Position numbers and translations under genes: made by a program
From: Phascolomyces articulosus
Taxonomy: Eukaryota; Mucoromycota; Mucoromycetes; Mucorales; Lichtheimiaceae
Direction: 5' to 3'
DNA: 64,000 bases
Assembly (NCBI GenBank): GCA_025677815.1
Contig: JAIXMP010000046.1
Coordinates: forward strand, 124,001-188,000
The notes under the pieces: model-generated
The model's input: only the letters and a program-made list of their open reading frames with translations
Database searches by the model: none
What the model was told of the DNA's origin: nothing
In this document: positions 12,719 to 24,700 of the stretch, in pieces
Layout of the letters: every line of letters begins with the position of its first letter
Position numbering within the stretch: the first letter of the stretch is position 1

Positions 12719-13222
12719 TCATAGCAACAATAACTTGGTAACCAATATAATGAACAAAGGAACTACAAAATAATGTGTGTTCTTCAATCCATACTTTGAA
12801 GCACCACCTTCTTCTGGATTTGGAGATGCATTGGTTGTTTCTGCAGGTGCAGGTGATGAAGCAATAACTGGTGAAGAGGAAGAGCTGGTAGCAGGGGAAG
12901 AAGCAGAATCTGATGGAACAGAAGCTGTAGGACTTGGACCCGAAGAAGCTGGTGGTGAAATAGCTGAAGTAGGGTCGTCAGCACATACAGCAACTTGACT
13001 TTGTGGGCAACATGCATTTTGAATGGTTTTACAATTGCCATTGCATCGTTCAGGACAATAATTAGGATCATCCACGCCAGGATCCGGACACACTACTTGA
13101 ATGCAAATAACACCTGTAGGTGAAGGATTAGGAGCAAATGGTAAACTAGTTGTTTCAATAGCTCGAGTCAATGACAATAAAAAGCAACTTGTAATGAATA
13201 AAAATAATGTTAATCGATACAT
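12719..13222 (-). CDS. GPI-anchored Cys-rich cell-surface protein
   Basis: Intronless frame of 167 residues with the full plan of a fungal GPI protein. There is an N-terminal signal peptide (YRLTLFLFITSCFLLSL). A compact domain with eight cysteines follows at about residues 38-80 (C at ICI, VVC, YC, ERC, GNC, ACC, VC). Then comes a Ser/Pro/Ala-rich, probably O-mannosylated stalk. The C-terminus is hydrophobic (YFVVPLFIILVTKLLLL), preceded by small residues suitable as omega site (NPEEGGAS). It should reach the plasma membrane or wall. The eight-Cys pattern is not one I can assign; it is not a clear CFEM or hydrophobin arrangement. Confidence 0.8.
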   Translation of the reverse strand: MYRLTLFLFITSCFLLSLTRAIETTSLPFAPNPSPTGVICIQVVCPDPGVDDPNYCPERCNGNCKTIQNACCPQSQVAVCADDPTSAISPPASSGPSPTASVPSDSASSPATSSSSSPVIASSPAPAETTNASPNPEEGGASKYGLKNTHYFVVPLFIILVTKLLLL

Positions 13223-16049
13223 TGTTGAGTATTTGGATAAATGAAAGGAACCGGATTGGATAAAATAAAGAAAAGGAAGAAGAAGTAATAGCTAAGACTA
13301 TATGTTTTTCAATGTACAGAGAGAAAATAAAAGAAGCAAGTCTTGAGAACTTATGAAAAATCGTATGTGCATTGTGTAACTTCTACTTGCCTAAAACTAT
13401 GCCTCTTTTTGGAACAAGTTGCTTATTTCTATAATGAAATATATTTTTTAGACTGCTTTTTTCGTATATTATTTTTGACAAGTTTATGATTTTCGTATGA
13501 CATTCGAAATATGGTAAATTATCACTCATTCACTCCTTTCATTTAACTTGTGTATTCGAAGTTACATATACAGTCATGGCATAATTGGCTGTGTTTGCAT
13601 AACAAAATCATTTTTTAGAGTTTTACTATGAGTACTTGATTCCTTGTACCCAGGCATACGTTGCCCAGGGAACTTCAATGCTTAAAATAGTAATAAACTT
13701 TCAGTAGTTAACATTCTGAAATTTTACTATAGTAAACTGTGTCCATCAGAAGTGATCCACAAGAACTTTGGTCCACTACGTACTGCCATTAAAGTTAAAC
13801 ACAAGATTTGTTGCAAAAGTATTATACTTTTAGTAATAATAATAAAAGTATACAGAAATGAAAATGTTGTAAATATTCAATTCCTTGGCCTTTAGAACAA
13901 ATTGTTGGTTCTGATGTAGCTATCGGTGAGGATTCAAGCCCATGTGACACTCATGGATTAGATTGTCTCACCAGTCTCCTGAATAATGGCACAGTTAAAT
14001 GTACAAATTACCTTTTGTAAAAATGAAGCAATTTTGTACTACCACGTAAAAGTTTTATCAGTAGGCACAAGAGGTGGCAGGTATATGTGAGGACATGAAT
14101 TCGAAGTGCCCGATTCAATTAAAATTACTTTTATTACGGAACAACACTCGTTATTGCTACTGTAATTTCTATATTTTCTATCAAAAACCAATAAGAACAG
14201 TTAGTAGCTCCTTTACAACTCTACGTATATGAGGTATATGTTAAGTATCAATGTGTGGCATTATCCAGTACTTATTTTGTAGTATAGTTTTACATTTCTG
14301 TAGTATTAACAAAATATGAAGCGTATTCAAAATCCCTGAAAAAAACCAGTACTCTTACAGTATCTCCACCGTTGCAACGTTGTCTTTTGATATTAAAATG
14401 AGAGGTATATATATGATTGATACAGTCCTCTATAGGCTCTCAAAGCAAATGGTTTCCCATACTACTGTATTTTAATTAGTAGTTTGGTCCCTCGCTTGAT
14501 AATTTATCTACCACACTTCGGTTTATATACATATTACCTAGGCAAAAGAGGTCTGCTGTTATTTTTCATGCCTAGTGAACGTAAAGCTTGAAAAAGATAT
14601 ATATAATTTAGGGGAGCATTAAAATACAACATATAAATAATAGTATACTCACAAATTCTTTTACAACTATGCACACGTCCCCATTAACCATGGTCTAGGA
14701 TTATTTGAAAAAGAGAATTTATTTTATGCACTAGTATCCAACTTTGACTTTGATTTGCTCTTATTTTTACGTACTTGGCCACTTAAGTACGGAATACAAA
14801 AGGTAATTCATAGTTTACAAAAGTTCTACAAAAGAGAATTTATAAAGAAATTTAATTAACACATGGGTGTAATATTTCTGACTATAACATTGAACTGTAT
14901 TCCAGGCACAGCGGGCCAGTTCAAAGAAGCACCTGTTGACAAAAAATCTTTGGATTTATTCTTTTTTTTAATGTATCAATGCGTATTTTTACCTAGAATG
15001 GAATATAATTTAAAAAGTCAGATGTATGCCATAATTATAAAAACAGAATCTTACTGTTCTTGGAATTGCTTTTAAATCCATTGTCAATTCTTGTTATTTT
15101 TGGAAATTTGTAATACAGCATGCTAGTCATGAATTATCATTTTATGTAATTTATCGTCGTAATGAACTGTGTACGTGTTGTCATAAAAATAGGAACGGTG
15201 GAATATTATACCATTAAGTTTTTGGTTATATTTAGAAAAACATAACCTTATTTACATTTATTGTAGATAAATAGAAAAATATAAAAGTAGGGAGACAGGA
15301 GAAAAAAATTGTATTTTTTTAGTGTGGGCTACAAAACCAGCATCCTAGTAAAAATAATTCTATTCCATCTGATTCTAACCACATTGATATTAAATATATA
15401 CTTTAAGTATACAGTTGATTATTTTGCGACATACATTGAATAAAGAAGGTGGTAAGGTAAGATATGGGAATACAAAACAGTGTCCTATAATTAGTTAAGA
15501 ACCCATCACCCTGCCCTAGATTCGTACGTGTTTGGGAGACTGGTTGAAGCCTTATATTATAGCAGCCAAGGCCAATGGTTTTATAATACTGTATCTTAAC
15601 AGCTTGCTATTATTTGTATTACCCGAGTACAACTATTTTTTTTCAATATTAGATATTACTTATAGAGTTCCATACCTTCCTTTTCTTCAATATTATTCCT
15701 TAATAATATTTTTTTTTAGATATTTCAAACGTATTTACATTTATTGATTAGTAATACACGAAGAGATAACACATTATTAGTATTTATCTTTCATTAAACA
15801 GTTGAAACTAGGAAGGGTCATTTCGTAGCGATCAGTATCCTGGATCACTCTAAGTATACTACAATGACATATTATTAAAATAATAAAATACTAAGCAGCC
15901 CTCTCCCATGCTGTTGTTTGTTATGTTTGTAGCATTAGCCATCCTTTGGTTGTTCGTTATGTATGTGACTTCAGCCACCCTTTAGTAGAATACGGGAAAA
16001 TATAATTTAATTATTGCGATTGGATGCAAACGTCTTCTTGCTGAGCCAC
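13223..16049. other. 2.8-kb gene-free, probably decayed accessory DNA
   Basis: No frame in this stretch can be joined into a believable gene. Scattered short peptide-like segments (for example LGKRGLLLFFMPSERKA near 14538 and GSDVAIGEDSS near 13910) suggest eroded coding or transposon DNA, but none extends. A sequence resembling a Tc1/mariner end (TA-CAGTCATGGCATAATTGG) lies at about 13569-13589 without a visible partner. The 3' part contains the P450 promoter. Confidence 0.45.
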
Positions 16050-16063
16050 CGGCGCTCTGACCG
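16050..16063. promoter_or_regulatory. CGG-N8-CCG inverted triplets upstream of first P450
   Basis: CGG and CCG triplets face each other with 8 nt between, about 48 bp upstream of the TATA box of the P450 gene at 16170. Zn2Cys6 dimers bind such inverted CGG triplets in other fungi. The functional link is inference only, and two GC triplets 8 nt apart can arise by chance. Confidence 0.3.
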
Positions 16064-16110
16064 CCTTTTTTAATACTCATTGGAAACAAAGTTCCTTAGT
16101 CTTCAATTTC

Positions 16111-16118
16111 TATATAAA
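16111..16118 (+). promoter_or_regulatory. TATA box of first P450
   Basis: TATATAAA 52-59 nt before the ATG at 16170. The two paralogous P450 genes carry the same element at nearly the same distance, which supports it. Confidence 0.55.
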
Positions 16119-16169
16119 TATCGCACATCAAATTATGAAAAAGTAGATCGCATTATACAATTATCATTA

Positions 16170-18530
16170 ATGTCACAACAGTTAACAGTATCTAATATAT
16201 ATAATAATAAATTTATTGAACGTTTTCTTGCTCTTATTCGCAATACCACTGGTTTAACTGAGAATGGTACCAAAACTGTGGCAAGTGCTGCTGCCATAGG
16301 AATCATTTTACTTGCTTGGAAACAGATGAAGTCATCTAGAAAACAAGCTGCGTTTGTCGGTATGCCTATACCTAAAGGATCACGCCCTCTTGTCGGTAAT
16401 ATATAGCATCTTTTTTCATAGTCATAAACGTAAATCATCAATTTATTATTGACTCGGTTTATTATGTAAATTTTGTAGGGCACTTACTTGCACTGGGGCC
16501 TAATTTACCGAACACGTTTCACAAGTGGCATCAAGAACTTGGTAAGAAATTGAGAGGAAATGCTTAACAACCAAACATTAACAATATTGATATTGTGTTC
16601 CAGGTCCATTTTTCCGTTTCAAGCTGGGAACTAAGGATATGATTGTTTTGGGAACTCCCGAAATCACTCAAGAATTACTTGGGACACATGGAAAATATAC
16701 TTCGACCAGACCTTCAAATCTTGAATCACATGATTTTGGACAAAACAACACAAGGTAAAAACCATTAGTTGTTTCTTCTTTGATATGTACTTTTCGATAA
16801 CTCATAGCACAAAACATTATACAGAGGAGTTGTAACAGGATTACCTCATGATAAGGCATGGAGTACTTTGCGAAGATTAGGTAACAGTGCCTATTTTATA
16901 TGTTGTTACTTGGTGAACTGGAGGTCAAAAGATAAAATCACTTTGATTATTGACAAAAATTATTTACTATTATTATTTAAAAAACAGTTCTCAATGCCTT
17001 AGGAACTCGAAGTTTAAAAGAAAAAAGTGATGCACTTTGTAAAGAAGCAGATGAATTTGTGAATCAAGTAGCTAATGGAAAGAATGTAAATCCATTGCAG
17101 CCCCTTTTGCGCGTCTCTCTCAATTTTATCCTTCTTACGCTTTTTAGTACTCGAACAACATCAATTCATGATCCTCTATATAAAAATTCAATTCATATCA
17201 TCAGCAGCTTTATGCAACTTACGGACACCAAGAAATTTGCTAGCGTATTTATTCCTATACTCAAAATTTTCGACCCACTTTTTGGTAACAAGAAAAAAGT
17301 TGTGGAGTTCCTCGTATACACATGCAAACCATTCTATGATGATCTAATTGAAAAAGGTCTAAATGCTGATGGAGAAAACTTGATAAAGTCATTAAATGAG
17401 GAATTCAATCATGGAAAGCGTGGATACTACAATAACCTTTACCATCCAATTCGTAAGTTATTGTATTTTTTTGATTGCTTATTATTGCAGTTTCAAAATA
17501 AAAATGACGCCTCCTTGTTTATTGATACAATGTACTCTTTTGGGTTCATATTAAAATAGATGATATGGTAATCGCTGGGACTGACACCACAGCTGTTACC
17601 ATCACATGGGGATTCCTTCAAATTTCTACTAGACCAGACATCCAAAAGAAGATTCAACAAGAAATTGATGCTTTTGTAAGCAAGAACGGCCGAGTACCTT
17701 ATTTCTGGGAGCGAGACGAAGTTCCATTTATGATTGCCACCCAACGGGAATGCTTTCGATTAAGACCTACTACTGAGTTTGCTGTTCCTCATGCAGCTGC
17801 AGAAGACTGTAAGTTATCTTGTTGCACACAAGTCGAGTCCTAATAAATCACAATGATTGATATTTTTCATATTGGTTATATAAGTATGTTCCAATATACA
17901 TATATTTATTCAATATCTGATTCCAGTTTTTATACATATTAATTAGTTGAATGGCGTGGCATGCTTATACCAAAAGACACCTGGATTATGCCTAATATGA
18001 TAGAAGCTCATATAAACCCTGAAAAGTACCCTAATCCAGAAGAATTCAAACCTGAGCGTTTCCTTGACAACACTGATACTATGGGATCTTCGGCCAATCG
18101 TAAAGTAGAGGATCGTGATCAGTTTAATTTTGGATGGGGAAGGTAAAAGAACAAGAATTTTTGATAACCATTATTTACATGCATATCATACAACAATATT
18201 TAACTCAGCTATTTGATTCTTTGTATTGTATATAGACGCGTTTGTGTCGGATCCTACTTGGTACGTATTATTTATATGTAGTTAAGAAAATGTTTAGATA
18301 CATTATCTTTCTAACTCTATTGCTATATGTAATATAATGTGTAGGCTGAAACTCAAATGTTCAATGTTTGGGTCCGGGTTCTCTCAAGATGTGATATTGT
18401 ACCATCATTGGATGAGAAGGGAAATGAGGTCCCAGCAACTTTAGAAACGGTTGAAGCCATATCTGGTCTTACAGTTGTTTCTCCAGCACCATTCGAGATT
18501 CGCTTTGTCCCTCGAAGCAAGAAGCAATAA
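16170..18530 (+). CDS. Cytochrome P450, paralogue 1
   Basis: Membrane-bound haem-thiolate monooxygenase of about 520 residues in nine exons. The ATG begins MSQQLTVSNIYNN, conserved in the other two copies, which decides the start. An N-terminal hydrophobic anchor (AIGIILLAW) precedes the proline region IPKGSRPLVG. P450 landmarks are the I-helix oxygen motif AGTDTT, ExxR as ECFR, PERF, and the haem loop FGWGRRVCVG with Cys ligand; all key residues are present and an intron splits the loop after WGR. It resembles Mucoromycota P450s such as CYP509, but I cannot fix the family. Substrate unknown. It is separated from its two paralogues by 14 kb containing a mariner-type element and the DDE-exonuclease gene. 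Confidence 0.93.
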
Positions 18531-19493
18531 ATTTATTAACTAAGATACTTTGTTATATATCCAATAAATAGATACCTGTACATTTCTATTATATAAAAAT
18601 AAAAGCATAAAGGTTCTATTGTGGCTTTAGCTTACCGCTGAAAGGATCAACCTAACTTATAATTCTGTTGCTAATATTGATAATCACGTTAAACTATACA
18701 TAAACATAACTTCAATATCTATCATACACCAGTTAGTTGATGCTCCATCACAACCTTCCGAACTCGTAGCCAAGATAGACAGCAAAATTAGAGTTTGTAG
18801 CTACTGAGTAATAAATAGAAGTAGCAGTGAATGTGCTTATTACACAAATTTATTACTTGCTATATCTATAAAGAATATGAATTGTTTGGTGATAGTATAA
18901 TATGTTACTTTTTTCTATGCTAATAACAATAATAATATTGTGTGTGGCCGCTGTAGGAAGTGAAGCATCCATATGCCACTGCCAGGTACCTATTGGATGG
19001 AAGGCTATATTCTCAGGTAACTGTCCGAAAGGATGTACTAAACATGTAACCTTTGTTAAGTAGGAATTATCTTTTGTTAATATTTAGTTTTTTTAGGTGT
19101 TTTACAAGCATATTCGTGAATACCTTTTTCTACAGTGTTAAATAAATTATTCTATCTATTTCCAGGCTTTTGACACATATTTTACATAAACAATATATGG
19201 TTTATCATTTTTATAGAGTTCAACATATTTCCATTAGTTACATTCTTACATTCTTGTTTTTATAATAATTTTGGCGTCATGGAATAAGGAATAATATAAT
19301 AATAAGAGACAATCTCGTATAAACACATTATAAATCGATCTACCTTGTTGTACTACGTACTATTCATGAATGATTAATAAATGGCAAGTAGTTATGACTA
19401 AAAAAATATTTTTCTCTTCTTTTATAAATTCACACGTAGACAGCCATGTTAAACCCTGATAATGTAGATATTGTAATAATAAAATATCTTGAC
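18531..19493. other. Intergenic, no gene seen
   Basis: AT-rich DNA after the first P450. It contains the P450 3' region and a more GC-rich patch at about 18945-19045 that does not form a sustained frame. Nothing further supported. Confidence 0.5.
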
Positions 19494-19495
19494 TA

Positions 19496-20751
19496 CAGTC
19501 AACCTTCGGTTTTTGCAATCTGTGGTATGGATAAGAATAGACAGATGGATTAATGACAAAGAGGGAAACAGAAGAAGTCTTGTGAGAATCGATATAGATT
19601 TATTATGATAAATAAAGATGATAATAAAGTAGAGATCGTTATATTCTAGTTTTACAAGTACAGTATTTATATGTTTTCTTATCCATGCCACTTAATCGTT
19701 GATCATAATGGTTTGTTATTATTACATTTGTTTGATATTACGGATATATATTACAGGTAATATTCATGGTGATATAACACGACATGAGGAGATATAATTA
19801 TATTTGTTATATATATATATTTGTTGACCATTAGTCTATGGATAAATATTATTACTTTTACACTCTTACTCGTACAATGAGAAGGTATGGTAGTGTTTGT
19901 GTATTATTTGATAATTATTGTATGTAGGATATTATTATACCAGGATCATTATTATTATATTAATATGTTATTGTATTATTATTGGAATGAGGATTATGTG
20001 AGACAACCGATATTATTTATTTATATTATTATTTATTTATTTATTTGTGATACCTCCATGTAGTAGTATTGGTTATTATATCTGTGAAAAGAAGTGTGGA
20101 TATGTAGATATTTCACACAATCCCGGTATGTACAAATTCTACACTTTTTGCACCAAACCTTTGGAAATATGATAATAACTTAATAAATTTGCAACTTGCA
20201 ACTTGCAATCTCATTCTTAGCGGTTGCATTTTATTGGGAGAATTTTACACCAGATAATAGTAACAGATGTGCATTTCATTACAGGTTGCATCTTATCTAA
20301 TTAGGCGTATATAACTATTTGGATAATATATTTTGTATTGATGATATATATTAAAACAATCATCAAGTGTAACATGTCATTATGTGACATTCAGGTTTCA
20401 AAAAAAATATTAATAATAATCGATTTTATTCATAGCTATATCGCCTCACTACATGTGTATTATTACGGTATAATATTTGGCTGTAAATTTGTATACAGTA
20501 TTATTTGAATTATCGGTATACTATAATGAAGTATACCTTGAGTAATACTACCAGGAAAATTACATGAACTAATAATCATATTACTTGACAATATGATAAA
20601 AGAGGTGCAATTGTCTGTAGTATAATATATATTTTCCAAATATACTTGAGGAGGTATAGTATAGTAGTATGTATTCCCGAAATTTGCAAACTCCCGTTAA
20701 CTACATCACTTTTAGTGGAATTTCTAACTTGCAAAAACCGGGAGTTGACTG
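19496..20751. mobile_element. Non-autonomous Tc1/mariner-type element, 1256 bp
   Basis: The ends form terminal inverted repeats. The left starts CAGTCAACCTTCGGTTTTTG and the reverse complement of the right starts CAGTCAACTCCCGGTTTTTG; 20 of the first 23 positions match. Both ends are flanked by TA (19494-19495 and 20752-20753), the target duplication of Tc1/mariner elements. The interior is AT-rich without a transposase frame, so it would depend on an enzyme in trans. The right end has an extra subterminal inverted motif (AAACTCCCGTTAAC) about 60 bp inside. Confidence 0.7.
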
Positions 20752-20753
20752 TA

Positions 20754-21744
20754 TGTTCTCATCGACGAGCAACGAAATATATATATACATGAGAAAGTGA
20801 TTTTGTTTTCTCTATAAAAAAACACATAGGTATAGATTGAAATTATTGTATGGCATTTAGTGCATGGTGGTGATGACAAAACGTTTATCTCAACGTGAGT
20901 GTGTATTACGAGTACGAGTGGTGTAGGAATGGTTATAGGGATGGTTGGGGTATTGGGTGGTTGTGATGATGGAGTGTGTTTATGCGGTTTATGCAGTTTA
21001 TGCGGGGAAGGGGTTGTCGTATTCTACATAATAAAATAACTCCATGATAAAACATATATCATATAAGGGCTCAGCCCAAAGAACATGTCCAAATAAGGAA
21101 ACCCAAATCCTTCAATTTTAAAAAGGAAATTAAGTCAAATCGCATAACGATGTACTACACAATAAAATCTAAAAGAAAGGATCAAAGGGTGCGCCATATT
21201 CTTGCACTCGATCCTATGGATCCCATATTTCTATCATCCTCATAAAAGAAATAATTATACAAGAAGGACCCGAATCCGTTATACATAATACGTAATAACC
21301 CACTAAGCCCTCATCCATCATAGGATAGAAAAAGTATAAATAAGCCATTGTGAAAGTAATTGTAAAAAGCCCTTTAATCAACTTTTTATTTCCATTTGGA
21401 ACTCTCATAATAAACCTTTAAGAAAGTCTCAAAGGATTCATACCGTCCATTTTCTATTTTTTGATATAAAAATCTACCAAATTCCACAGGGGTGAAATAT
21501 TAGGCCCAGGTACCATAGCTGTGCCCGAAGGAATTAATTTTTTTTGAAAATTGGCCGAAGCGAAGCTGAAGCCAATTTTTAATTAAAATTCTACTATTAT
21601 GAAGCAATATGATGGTTTTTATTAAGAAAAAAAGAAGATAGATATAATATATGATCAAAAATATAATAGTTGTATGTAGTATCAATAATTGTGAAGTATA
21701 AGTTGATGGAAAAATGTTCAGGTTGGTCGTTTTAGAAATTATAT
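20754..21744. other. 3' flank of the DDE-exonuclease gene
   Basis: No gene seen. A minus-strand frame at 21408-21214 shows no recognisable feature and is not called. I searched this flank for a terminal inverted repeat matching the other side of the gene (26.6-27.0 kb) and found none by eye. Confidence 0.4.
21547..21579. repeat. 9-bp stem hairpin
   Basis: AAAATTGGC (21547-21555) and GCCAATTTT (21571-21579) are perfect inverted repeats around a 15-nt loop containing GAAGC repeats. It sits about 165 bp beyond the stop codon of the DDE-exonuclease gene and could lie in its 3' untranslated region. Function unknown. Confidence 0.5.
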
Positions 21745-24700
21745 TCATTGGTTATTATTAGATTTCAAAAGAGGGCATGTTCCTCGTCCTGTTCTGCCAA
21801 TGCATGAATTACTTCGACATGTTTTACAATGTCTGACACGTGTTGGTGCATGTAAACCATTAGAGGCATTGGTACTTGAATAAGGAGCAGTGTATGTTAA
21901 AGGAAGTGGCGGATAAAGCAATTGATGCGGTAGAAGTGGGCTATAAAGTATTGTTGAGGACATTGGCTGTTGGATAGTATTTGCTGTATGACTACTTATT
22001 GTTTCGTTTGAAGGCGGTGCGACAATGGAGTCAATGTGCTCAGTATTATCAGTTTCTTTTTCAATTTGCGATGATGGTGTTGATGATGATGTAGCATTTT
22101 CCTGATCAATAATAGCTTCAATTCGAGGTATTTTAAGAGCTGCAGGAGTTTGGGCTTCTGGAATATTATGCTTTCTTGTTGAAGAGCGTAAACTCTGCTG
22201 CAAAATTTCTAACTGTTCTTTATAGCTATTCTTTGTAATACATATATTCTGATACTCACACCATTTGCTGTGGTAACTGTGTAAATGCTCCGGTGCTTTA
22301 TAAAAAATGGTCTTTCCGTCGACAAAAGCTGACCATAATTTTGCGAACCTGTCAAAATCAGGTTGTTGATTACGTTGGGTTTGTTGAAGAAAATGTTGTC
22401 GAATTAATGAATCATATTTGTTGCGCTCAACTTGTGTTTGTACAGGAATTATAGCATGGGCAGCCCCTTGGCGTTGAGCCATAAATTTATATTGTGCTCC
22501 AGGTGTATGTGCTGTTGAACCATGTAATATGACCAATGTAGCTAAATCAAAGGAAGACGTACGGCATCTTGCGGATGCTATTGAGCTATTTGCCGAAGGA
22601 ATGTTATATAGATCCATAAGTGGTTTGGGTAGAGTGGAAATACCAAAACTTTCGTCAGAAGAAGCAAGGTGAATAGCATATTTATGTACTCCAGGTTCAT
22701 CATAAACAGCTGGTAATCCAAGTTGCAGGCGTAAATCATTTATATGTTGAGTGAGCCATGGCTCATAATGTCCTTTGTGAATTTTTCCATATCTATTCAT
22801 TGTTCCGACCTAAAACATCGTAATAGTAAATTAGTTTTATAGTCATTTTTAGTCATTATTATATTCATAAAATAACATACATCAATGTTATGGCGCAAAC
22901 GATAATCTGCAAGGACGCCATCAGCTAATGCCGGACTAGCACCAAAAGACCCAAACTTCCGAATTACATTCTGATGGATGCCTCCCTCAAGTGAATTGGT
23001 TCCTCGACAACAGCGATACAATGAGAGCCCATCTCGATCTTGTCCCATTTTAAAATAGAATGAATAACCAGGAGGATCTGAAACGTGGCCTTCATGAATC
23101 GATGATAGCACATTTTTAGACTTCTTCCATGCTTCATTATCAAATAATGGACGTCCTGTTCTTGCACATTTCAAAGGACCATATGTTTCAAACAAATTTT
23201 TTATAATAGGATACAAGACTTCTGGTGGTGGAACAGCTCCTATAGGACATATATTGTTTAATATCATTATCAACATTTTTATATTACCAAGATATACTTT
23301 AGTTGCAACAACTTCTACTTACGTTTCACACGACGAAAGATCCACCTTGGATTTTTTAGTAGTTTTTCATCCCATGTTGTTTCGTACCGTGTTAAAACTG
23401 CTTCAACCTTTTTCTTATCATCTTCATCTACAACAAAAAGTGCATCACGTAGCTTTCGTGAAAAATCGTTTGCAAGCCCATGTCTACGTGGTACTTTAAT
23501 CTGATCCATGAGATGAAAAACATCTTTTAGTACTCTTGAGCGGATGAATTCACTAGGTGAATGTTCAGGGAGGGAGGAGAATTGTTGATTTCCATATTCT
23601 CTGCTTTCCGTTTGTATTTGTGATGAGTTTGGATCTTGATGAGGCGTTGGTTCGTTATCTTGAAGGATGGACGTGATATTTTCATTGCTACTGTAATCAT
23701 CATCTTCATCATTCACTTGTTCATTTCCATACATTTCTAGGTATTTTTTTTTGTTTAATTAACCATTTTATCATAATAAACATAGAAATATATTAAATAG
23801 CTATACAGAACATACCTATTGTAGATATATCAACATTATTCGATTGTTCACTGTTATCAGTTTCTTCAACAGTATTTTGAGAATTATTTTGGATATTAAC
23901 AGAATGTGATGTGCGTAAATCGGATAATCTGGCAACTATTTCAAATGGGACTTGACCGTATTCAGAAAGAGGTTTTCCATCTCTATCCACTGCGTTCGGA
24001 ACTAAGACCTGTTTTATGTTGATTATAACCTGTGTCTTGGTTAACTTTTTATTATCAAATCTATCTCGTTGGCAGCTTATTTCTCCATAAGCAGCGGGCA
24101 GAACCATAGACCAAGGATGATAAGATATGGACGTCCCTATTTCATTTGATAAATATCAGAATGAAAGTACTGCAAAGAATACAAAATTGAAATGAATTTC
24201 CATAACATGCTGCTAATGTATACCTTCATTTACTGGTTTAGTTACTCGTTTTCCTATCACTTCATTCTGTTTCAATTTATGATAAATTTGTAAGCCGGCC
24301 CAGGCATCCAAAGCAGCGTATTCCATTTGTGTATCAGATAAATCACTAGCATCCCAATCACTGAGGCGAACATTATTATCCTTCGGTAAAAACCGTTCTA
24401 AAACTCGAGCGCAAATTTCAGACAAGCTTTTTCTTTGTCTTTCAATAGCTCCACGTTCCTTGCAATATAAGGCAACATCATATCCGCCAACACAAGTACC
24501 AGGATCAAGACCAAAGTTTCGTTCAATTTTTTTTAAATCACCTTGTATAGCACGTCCAAACTTGATAATGTTTGAATTAGATAATACCTCTATCAATGGT
24601 TCAGGAAGGACATCCAAATGATGAACACAGTATATATCAACCGTATTGTTATAAGCAATTTGTATTGTGGCAAGCTTTCCTGGTTCACGAGTTACAGGAT

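Noticed and set aside
13569..13605. Tc1/mariner-like end TACAGTCATGGCATAATTGG
   Set aside because: No inverted partner found within the following 2.5 kb, so an element cannot be drawn.
14538..14591. LGKRGLLLFFMPSERKA peptide resembling the end of a DEAD-box helicase core
   Set aside because: Only 17 residues, no neighbouring helicase motifs on either side in any frame; chance or a very old fragment.
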